This document shows positions 56,893-64,000 of a stretch of DNA of 64,000 nt, one piece after another. Source of the DNA: Neocallimastix lanati (nom. inval.) (lineage: Eukaryota > Neocallimastigomycota > Neocallimastigomycetes > Neocallimastigales > Neocallimastigaceae); NCBI GenBank assembly GCA_016946835.1, contig JACVTC010000208.1:112501-176500 (forward strand), given 5' to 3'. Position numbers and translations under genes: made by a program. The notes beneath the pieces were generated by a model that was not told where the DNA came from, did not search any database, and worked only from the letters and a program-made list of their open reading frames with translations. The stretch's first letter is position 1. Each line of letters opens with the position of its first letter.

Positions 56893-57911
56893 TGGTAGAC
56901 TCGGGGTTGACACTTAGATATTTAAAATCAAGTAGGGGGGGACGGGTATTACCCTGCTTTGATTTTAAATAAAAAAATAAATAATTTTTAATAAAGAATT
57001 ATTTTTTTTTTTTATTAATATAAAAGTTTTTTTTTATTTAAAGTACACCCATTTAATTTTTAAGAAATTGTTACAATATTTATATTTTTTTATAAATTTA
57101 AAGTATAATTAATTGTTTATAATTTAAGTAATTTTATAGAATTATTGAATTAATTTTATATCAATAATTCATTTTTGTTTTAATTTTTATAAATATAATA
57201 ATATAATATTCAAATATAATTTAATTAAAAATAATTATAAAATAAATATATAGAAAATAGTTTTTACTATTTTCTTTGATATTTTTAAGTTAAATAAATT
57301 GTTTTTAAAGATTAATATAATAAATTTAATAATCTTTAATTATTTTAAATAATACTTGTAATTATTTTCAAAATAAAATAAAATTTTTATAATATTTAAT
57401 TAATAAATTTGATAATATTTAAATAATAATTTTTATAATAAGTAAAAATTTTTAATAATAATTTTTAATAATAAATTTAATTAATAATCTTAATAATTTT
57501 ATAATAATATTTAATAGTTATAATATATAAATTTTTATAATAATATTTAATAATTTTAATAATTTTATAATATTAATAATTTATAATAATTTTTAGAATA
57601 ATATTTAATTAATAATTTTAATAATTTTATAATAATTTTTATAATAATATTTAATTAATAGTTTTAATAATTTAGTATCTTAAAAGTATAATTTTAATAT
57701 TTACAATTGTATTTTAATATACATATATTTAATAATATAACAATAAAATAATTAATTAAAATTTATTTACATTATTTACAAGTTAAAATTAATTTATATC
57801 AAAATAAATTAAATTTTATTATTAAGTTTAGGTTATCAAGAATATAGGAAAGTACAATTTAGTAAAGAATTATTAATAATAAAATAAAGGTTATTAATTC
57901 ATTCTTTACCA
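56893..57911. mobile_element. Solo LTR 'G2', 1019 bp
   Basis: It starts TGGTAGACTCGGGG and ends TTCTTTACCA (inverted TGGTA/TACCA), with TAAA on both sides (56889-56892, 57912-57915). The start resembles G1. Confidence 0.7.
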
Positions 57912-57916
57912 TAAAG

Positions 57917-58887
57917 TGTTAAGGTTCGGAGAGAGGGAAAAATAAAAATAAGTATTAATATAAACAACAAAAAAAAAATAAACAAACAAGAAAATTAATA
58001 AACAAAATAAATTTTTGTTTTATAAATCCTTTATTAAAATTTTATTTAAAAATTACAATATTAATTTACAATATAAAAAATACAATTTTTTTTACTGTTA
58101 TTTATATTTTTTTTTTCTTAAAATAATAGAAATGGTAAAGCCATTTCTTTGTATAATAAAAATTAATTATTAAATATTTTATATTAATTTTTTATTATTA
58201 ATATAATTATTATTTAACTTATAATAAATAATACTTATATATTAATCTATTACTAATTATTTATTACTAATCTACTTAATTATATATTTTAAAAGACAAA
58301 TTTTTTTATTTTACAGAAGTTAATTCTGTGGTTTAGTAATATTTATTTAATCCTAAAGTTTAATTTTACTAAGTTTAGAAAAATAATATTATTTAAATTA
58401 TTAATATAAAAATTATAATCATTTCATCAAATTTATAATATAATATTTATAATAAAACATATAATAATAATATAATTATTTCCTTTTATGTTTAATCTTT
58501 TATTAGTAATCATTAATACAATTTTTTTAATTTGGAATTTTCCAAAGAAATAATTGATATTGATAAGTTTAATATTAATAAAAGAAATATTGATAAGATT
58601 TTGATAAACTATAAAGAAAATTGATAAAATAAACTATATAATATTGATAAGGATTTTAATAATAATAAAATATAGATAAGAATAATAAAGGTAGCATAGA
58701 TAAGGAATTAATTTTAAATATACTTTTTTAAATAGTATAATTTAATTTGTACTAATTAGGAATATAGATTAATTTATTAGAATATAGAAAGTTCCAAAAG
58801 AATAAAGAATCAAATAATTTGTTTAAGGGTTAAATGAATCATTTAAGATGCATAACCAAAAGAACATTATTTGGGCATTCTTTATCA
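57917..58887. mobile_element. Solo LTR 'F', 971 bp
   Basis: It starts TGTTAAGGTTCGGAG and ends GCATTCTTTATCA, with AAAG on both sides (57913-57916, 58888-58891). Same LTR group as H, A/B and E. Confidence 0.85.
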
Positions 58888-59753
58888 AAAGTGTTATGGT
58901 TCGGGTTTTATTAGAATTTTATTTAATTATTTATTTTTAATATTTTTCTGTCTACATTTTAATTATTGAAAAACTTCACTTATTTATACTTTTTGAAAAA
59001 AAATAAATATGTAAAGCCTTTCTACATTTTATTATCATATTTAAAAAAAAATATTTACTATTACTAATTACTTAAAATTTTATATTAATTTAAATTAACT
59101 AATTCATAAGTATTTTTATTTTAATAAATTTTGTTTACATAATTTTATATTATTTTTCATATACTAAAACTAAATTATTTAATATATACGAAAAGGAACA
59201 AACAAAATTTAAAAAGATTTTACAGAAAAATAAAGTTATTTTAATCAAGAATGTTAATATAATATTCTTATATTTTATATAAAATAAATTTAAAAACTAT
59301 AATATATTTAATATTTATTATTAATCAATTAAGATTTGATTTTATTTGTGGGGAATAAAAATATAAAATAATCAATTTAAAAATAAAATAAAATACTAAA
59401 AAGAATACAAGTTTAATATTGATACAATATAATAATAATATAATAATATATTTGAAAATAAAAATAAAATATTAATATTGATAATAAACACTTTAATAAA
59501 ATAATAAAATTTAAGGTTAAATTATAGATATTGATATTAATAATAAAAATATAAAATTATTGATAATATTTTAGAAACTTTTAATAAAAATATAAAAAAA
59601 ATAAATATATTTAGAAAATATTTTAGTATAGAAAATATAGTAAAGTAATATTAAGTAAAGAATAATATAATGGATTCTAAAGTAAGTTGAAATTCTAATT
59701 AATAATCCATTATATGTTCGTTCTTTACCAAGATGCCCCCACTAAGACTCAAG

Positions 59754-62700
59754 CTAATCTATAGCTGAGTTATACTTTACTATATTTTTCAAATGGACAT
59801 TACGATTCATTTGAATCATAGTATTTGGGTCCGCAAGTGTTACGGTATTAAATTGTTTTTTTATTACTTTTAAAGGACCGACAAAATAAGGTTCTAATTT
59901 AGAACGACTAAAATTTCGAACAAGAACTAAATCACCGATTCTTATGTTTTTGGAATTTTTCATGCTATTTTTTTCTTCCCTTCGATTGGCCCAATATTTA
60001 CTTGCGTTCTTTACATTTTCAGCTGCTTCCATGGTCCACCTATAATGTGAGATAAATTTTTCTAAAAGAATTTCATCTGAAGATTTATTCACTCCTTGTG
60101 TAGGTCTAGCAGCAATGTCGAAAGGCTGTTGATCCTCACGACCATAAACTAATTCGAAGCTAGAATGTTTGGTTACAGAATTCTTTGTAGTTCTAAGGGC
60201 CCACAAGGCTGAAGGTAATACCTCATCCCAGTCTTTATTTTCTTCACCAAGTAATCTCAATAATTTACCAATTTCTTTATTCCTATTTTCAACCAATCCA
60301 TTACTTTCTGGGTGATAGGTAGTGGTAAATTTTACGTAAACATCATATAAGTCCAGGAATATTTTAGTCATATCCGATGCGAATTGAACGCCATTATCCG
60401 TTGTAATGACTTGAGGAACTCCATGTCTAGCGAAAACATTTATTAAAAACTTAATAATGTCCTTAGATGTAATATTTTCAGTAGGTTCAGCCTCCACCCA
60501 CTTTGTGAAATAATCCACCGCAACAATGATATATTGGTTTTTATTACCAGTTTTTATTAAGGGACCAATAATATCAAGTCCAAGATGAGTAAAAGGTCCT
60601 TCAACTTCTGTTGGAATGTTTTCGGTTGGTTCTGGATATGGCTGAGGGCGATTTAACTGACATTTTTCGCATTTTGAAATTATCCGTTTTATATCGTTGA
60701 CCATATCATTCCAGTAGTAACTTTTTCTAAGTCTTTGATATGTTTTATAATAACCTTCATGGCCAACATGATGTGCTTCGAGAATTAATTTTAGTTTTTC
60801 ATTTGTTTCGGTAACAAGTTTTCTATAATTATTTCCATCTATAAAATAATCTATACCATCAATCTTTGTAAATTTTTCTTCAATAAATTCTTTAATTACT
60901 TTAGAAAGTGAATCATTTTCATCATCTTTATTCGTTTTTATAGCTAATACCTTTTGTTCTTTATCGTTCTTCATTCTAGATAAAGCGTCGGCTACTACAT
61001 TCTTTTTACCTTGCTCATAGCGAATATCCACTTTTAGCATACTTGCAGTCAAACACCATCTTGTTTGTCGTGCATTATTCGGTTCCTTATTATTAAATAA
61101 ACCTAGTAGAGGTTTGTGATCTGTAAAAACTATGGTTCTAAAGGGGCTTCCCATAATATAAGGTTTTAATTTAGTAATACAATAATATAAAGCCGTTCCT
61201 TCCAAATCGGTTATTCCATAATTCTTTTCTGCTTTGGTTAAGCTACGGCTAATGAAATGAATCGGGTGTTCTATTTCCGATTCGTCTTTCTGCAATAAAA
61301 CTCCACCAATACCTTCATATGATGCATCTGTTCGAATAATGAATTCTTTGGAAAAATCAGGATATTTTAAAATAGGAGCATTAATTAATTTTTCTTTTAA
61401 TTTGGTAAAACTTTGTTTTTGTTCATTATTCCATTTATATTTTACGCCTTTTCTTAATAGCTTACAAAGAGGAGCTGAGGTTTGAGCATATTCATTTATA
61501 AAGTTCCTATAATATCCTATAGCACCTAAGAATGATCTTAACTCATGTATATTCGTGGGTTCTTTCCAGGCTTTAATTGCTTCAATTTTACTATTTTGAG
61601 GACTAAGACCCTTAGTAGAAATCTTGTGACCAAGAACTTCAACTTCCGTTTGCATAAAGTGACATTTTTCAATATTAATTTTTAATTTATGTTCCTTGAA
61701 GATTGCTAATACTTGTTTTATGTGTTGGATATGTTCTTCGACAGTTTTTGAATATATAAGTATATCATCAATAAAGTTGAAAACACATTTTCCAATTAAA
61801 GGAAATAAAATTCTATTCATTTCCCGTTGGAAGGTAGCCGGAGCTCCAGTTAATCCAAAAGGCATAACTTTGAATTGGTGGTTGCCAAATTTGGTTGTAA
61901 AACTGGTTATTTCAACACTTTCTTCGTCCATTAGGATTTGATGGTAACCTGAGTATAGATCCATAGTAGTAAAGATTTTGGCACCATCTAGACTGTCAAA
62001 TATCTCGTCAATATAAGGAAGGGCATAAGAGTCTTTTTCGGTTAGATCATTCACCTTGCGGTAGTCCACACACAATCTCCATTTTCCATTAGCCTTTGGG
62101 ACCACAACAACAGGTGAAGACCATTCTGAATATGATGGTACAACTAGCTTTTTCTTAATAAGTTTAATTAGTTCTTCTTTAATAATATCAGATTTAAATT
62201 TGGTTACTCTGTAACATCTTTGTTTAACAGGTTTTGCGTTCGCTTTCAAGTTAATTTTATGAGGGGCCAAGTCTGACGGTGTTAATTCTTCAGAAGATGT
62301 CGCTATAATGTCCAAGTTTTCTTCAAGTAATTTTACTATTACATCTTTATAATCTTTACAAAGGCTTGCTAAAAATTTTTCATCATGGATATACTCTTGC
62401 GGAGATAGACCTTCAAGTTTCTTTAATTCATTAGTTGTGTCTTCATATTCAAGTATTTTCCTTACTATACATACTAATTTTTCTTCTTCTTGGAAATTAT
62501 TATTAATAGGAGCTATAACGTCGATTAGTCCTTGAGAATTAAATTGACATAAACTATATCTTATAGGATGGATAAAAAGATTGTGTTCTACTTGAGTTTG
62601 AAAATTAATCAACAAATCATAAAATGGGTCATCATCATCAATTATACGAAAATCTACTATCATTTTATAATCATTAATCTTAACAGGTATTCGTACAATA

Positions 62701-63677
62701 ATTCCTTCCGAATACTCATCATTCTTAGTCGCTAAACGTATCCTTCCACGACTAATACCTACTTCTTCATAATTTCCAGGTAATTTCTCATAAAATTTTT
62801 TTGTGATAACATTGAGGTTACTACAAGAATCAATAAGTGCTTTACCAGGAATTTCATCTACTGTTACATCAACCATGGCAATATCTTCTTCTGAGGTTTC
62901 CTTACTTTTGCTAATATAAGAGTGATCAATATTATTTACCAAAGTAGCAGCAGCAATAGTATTGTTTAATGCACCTATTATTTTCTTTTCAGGTTTTTCT
63001 AATTTTAATCCTTGACTTACTTGACTTCTGACTTTTGGAGAAACATTGAGGAGCTGACCGAAACTAATATTACACTTGGTTTCATTCAAATCTTGTAAAA
63101 CATCATATTCTTCTTGATCCTTACACATCTTGATGTTCCTAAGCGTTCTACTAATTGTTGCTTTTTCTTTAGGCTCTTGAAAATCTATGAGCTTCTGTAA
63201 TGTAATATTCTCATGACCTTCGTCATTAAGCTTTTCAGGAACTTCAATAACTTCCATTTCATTGATTTGTTTTGTTTTAATAATTTTATCGTTTTCATTA
63301 TCGATTAATTTATTTAATCGTTGATGCATTTTATCACTAGTAGTACTGATGCTATTTCTTTGTTTTGAAGAATCCAGACTTTGCTTTTCTCTTATAGTAA
63401 TATTATCCTCCCTTTCCTTCCTTTTTCCCTTGTTATTTCCAAAGTTAGCTCTTTCTTTATTCCGAATTTGTTTTTCTTTGGCTTTCTCAATATTTATATT
63501 AGGCTGCGCCATTATCGAAGGATGTAGTTGATTTTTATTTTTAACAATTATTCTATTTTCTATTTCCTTCTCTTTTATCTTTCTTGTTGCAGGAGTTGTT
63601 ATAGGGGTAGGATTATCTTTGAGACTTTTACGTTGTCTCTTTTCATTATTTTCACTAGTTTCATCGTTAGTCGTCAA
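59754..63677 (-). CDS. Element A pol, about 1307 aa
   Basis: Same layout as the pol of E: charged N-terminal linker, retropepsin-like region (LIDSCSNLN), RT (FIDDILIYS), RNase H (RTDASYEGIGG), integrase with HHCC and DDE blocks, no chromodomain, and an end in HLKNIVKYNSAID. Nearly identical to B over the last 407 residues and clearly related to E throughout. The frame is open upstream of the first ATG towards the gag overlap. Confidence 0.92.
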   Translation of the reverse strand: MTTNDETSENNEKRQRKSLKDNPTPITTPATRKIKEKEIENRIIVKNKNQLHPSIMAQPNINIEKAKEKQIRNKERANFGNNKGKRKEREDNITIREKQSLDSSKQRNSISTTSDKMHQRLNKLIDNENDKIIKTKQINEMEVIEVPEKLNDEGHENITLQKLIDFQEPKEKATISRTLRNIKMCKDQEEYDVLQDLNETKCNISFGQLLNVSPKVRSQVSQGLKLEKPEKKIIGALNNTIAAATLVNNIDHSYISKSKETSEEDIAMVDVTVDEIPGKALIDSCSNLNVITKKFYEKLPGNYEEVGISRGRIRLATKNDEYSEGIIVRIPVKINDYKMIVDFRIIDDDDPFYDLLINFQTQVEHNLFIHPIRYSLCQFNSQGLIDVIAPINNNFQEEEKLVCIVRKILEYEDTTNELKKLEGLSPQEYIHDEKFLASLCKDYKDVIVKLLEENLDIIATSSEELTPSDLAPHKINLKANAKPVKQRCYRVTKFKSDIIKEELIKLIKKKLVVPSYSEWSSPVVVVPKANGKWRLCVDYRKVNDLTEKDSYALPYIDEIFDSLDGAKIFTTMDLYSGYHQILMDEESVEITSFTTKFGNHQFKVMPFGLTGAPATFQREMNRILFPLIGKCVFNFIDDILIYSKTVEEHIQHIKQVLAIFKEHKLKINIEKCHFMQTEVEVLGHKISTKGLSPQNSKIEAIKAWKEPTNIHELRSFLGAIGYYRNFINEYAQTSAPLCKLLRKGVKYKWNNEQKQSFTKLKEKLINAPILKYPDFSKEFIIRTDASYEGIGGVLLQKDESEIEHPIHFISRSLTKAEKNYGITDLEGTALYYCITKLKPYIMGSPFRTIVFTDHKPLLGLFNNKEPNNARQTRWCLTASMLKVDIRYEQGKKNVVADALSRMKNDKEQKVLAIKTNKDDENDSLSKVIKEFIEEKFTKIDGIDYFIDGNNYRKLVTETNEKLKLILEAHHVGHEGYYKTYQRLRKSYYWNDMVNDIKRIISKCEKCQLNRPQPYPEPTENIPTEVEGPFTHLGLDIIGPLIKTGNKNQYIIVAVDYFTKWVEAEPTENITSKDIIKFLINVFARHGVPQVITTDNGVQFASDMTKIFLDLYDVYVKFTTTYHPESNGLVENRNKEIGKLLRLLGEENKDWDEVLPSALWALRTTKNSVTKHSSFELVYGREDQQPFDIAARPTQGVNKSSDEILLEKFISHYRWTMEAAENVKNASKYWANRREEKNSMKNSKNIRIGDLVLVRNFSRSKLEPYFVGPLKVIKKQFNTVTLADPNTMIQMNRNVHLKNIVKYNSAID

Positions 63678-63859
63678 CTTCCTTTTTGTCGCACTAACTA
63701 TAAATTCTACATCATTCTCATTATCGGATTCTTTGTGAGTTTCATTAGTATAGGAAGCATCTTCTTTTTCTTCCTTATTATAATCATTTGTACTACTAGG
63801 AATGGATTTGTATTGTAATGAAGCTATTTTATTTTTATAGGGAGTGCTTCCTCTCCCTT

Positions 63860-64000
63860 TTAATGGTTTAAAGATTTTCCACTATATAACCGTTTCTTAT
63901 TTTCTTGAATAATTGCATTTAACTTAGGACAATTATACTGCAAATGTCCTGGATCGCTACAATAAAAACAGGCTTTAATGGTAAGATTTTTCATTTTTTT
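63860..64000 (-). CDS. Element A gag, C-terminal part only (runs off window)
   Basis: The visible part includes the zinc knuckle ACFYCSDPGHLQYNC and the tail PKLNAIIQENKKR, matching the end of the gag of E. The heptamer T TTA AAC lies at 63866-63872, just before the gag end, with the same GGGAG/CTCCC hairpin after it. Confidence 0.8.
   Translation of the reverse strand, partial: KKMKNLTIKACFYCSDPGHLQYNCPKLNAIIQENKKRLYSGKSLNH

Larger units (their letters stand above)
58892..64000 (-). mobile_element. Element A, Ty3/gypsy, runs off the right edge
   Basis: 3' LTR 58892-59730 (839 bp, same length as that of B), polypurine tract, pol, then the C-terminal part of gag up to the window end. AAAG precedes it. 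What is visible looks whole. The close copy B lies 26 kb to the left. Confidence 0.9.

Overview
The window looks like nuclear DNA of a very AT-rich eukaryote, most likely an anaerobic gut fungus (Neocallimastigomycota). Intergenic DNA is almost pure A/T with long homopolymers and short tandem repeats. Host genes stand out by their higher GC, have small AT-rich GT-AG introns and encode Asn/Ser-rich proteins. One gene is bacterial in type, and Ty3/gypsy, Ty1/copia and LINE sequences are present. A dictyostelid or another AT-rich protist is the main alternative. The organism call is inference.

Left half (1-29,350), host genes in an A/T sea: a single-exon ankyrin-repeat protein (1826-4384, +); a badly decayed Ty1/copia fossil (about 6,640-9,945, +); an eight-exon leucine-rich-repeat membrane receptor-like protein (13243-16760, +) whose internal exons each encode about one repeat, all in phase 2; an intronless DUF501 protein of actinobacterial type (18367-18960, +); a LINE 3' end fragment (21207-21698, -); and a three-exon ubiquitin-specific-protease-like protein (22705-25658, -) that keeps a Cys box but has Arg in place of the catalytic His.

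Right half (29,350-64,000), a nest of LTR retroelements. Element B (truncated Ty3/gypsy, -) is followed by element D (chromovirus with one long gag-pol frame, +). The left LTR of D holds two further insertions: element C (34876-40914, -, TSD TAACG) and element E (40930-49896, -, looks whole, LTRs with no difference I could find). To the right lie two solo LTRs and element A (-, running off the window), a close copy of B. Solo LTRs G1 and H sit end to end with B, and G2 and F sit end to end (one base off for G2) with A.

The most striking observation is that the LTRs of D and of solo LTR I carry a tRNA-like segment with A and B boxes at true tRNA spacing. The insertions of C, E and the B/H/G1 stack all fall in the first 7-18 bases of such LTRs, about 11-25 bases before the tRNA-like start. 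This suggests LTRs that act as RNA polymerase III landing pads for other retroelements. Other signals are a run of five hairpins with co-varying stems in the leader of E, self-priming complementarity in C (17 nt) and D (10 nt), a possible pseudoknot in the LTR of C, a conserved T TTA AAC recoding heptamer in E and A, and poly(A) leaders ahead of gag in C, D and E.
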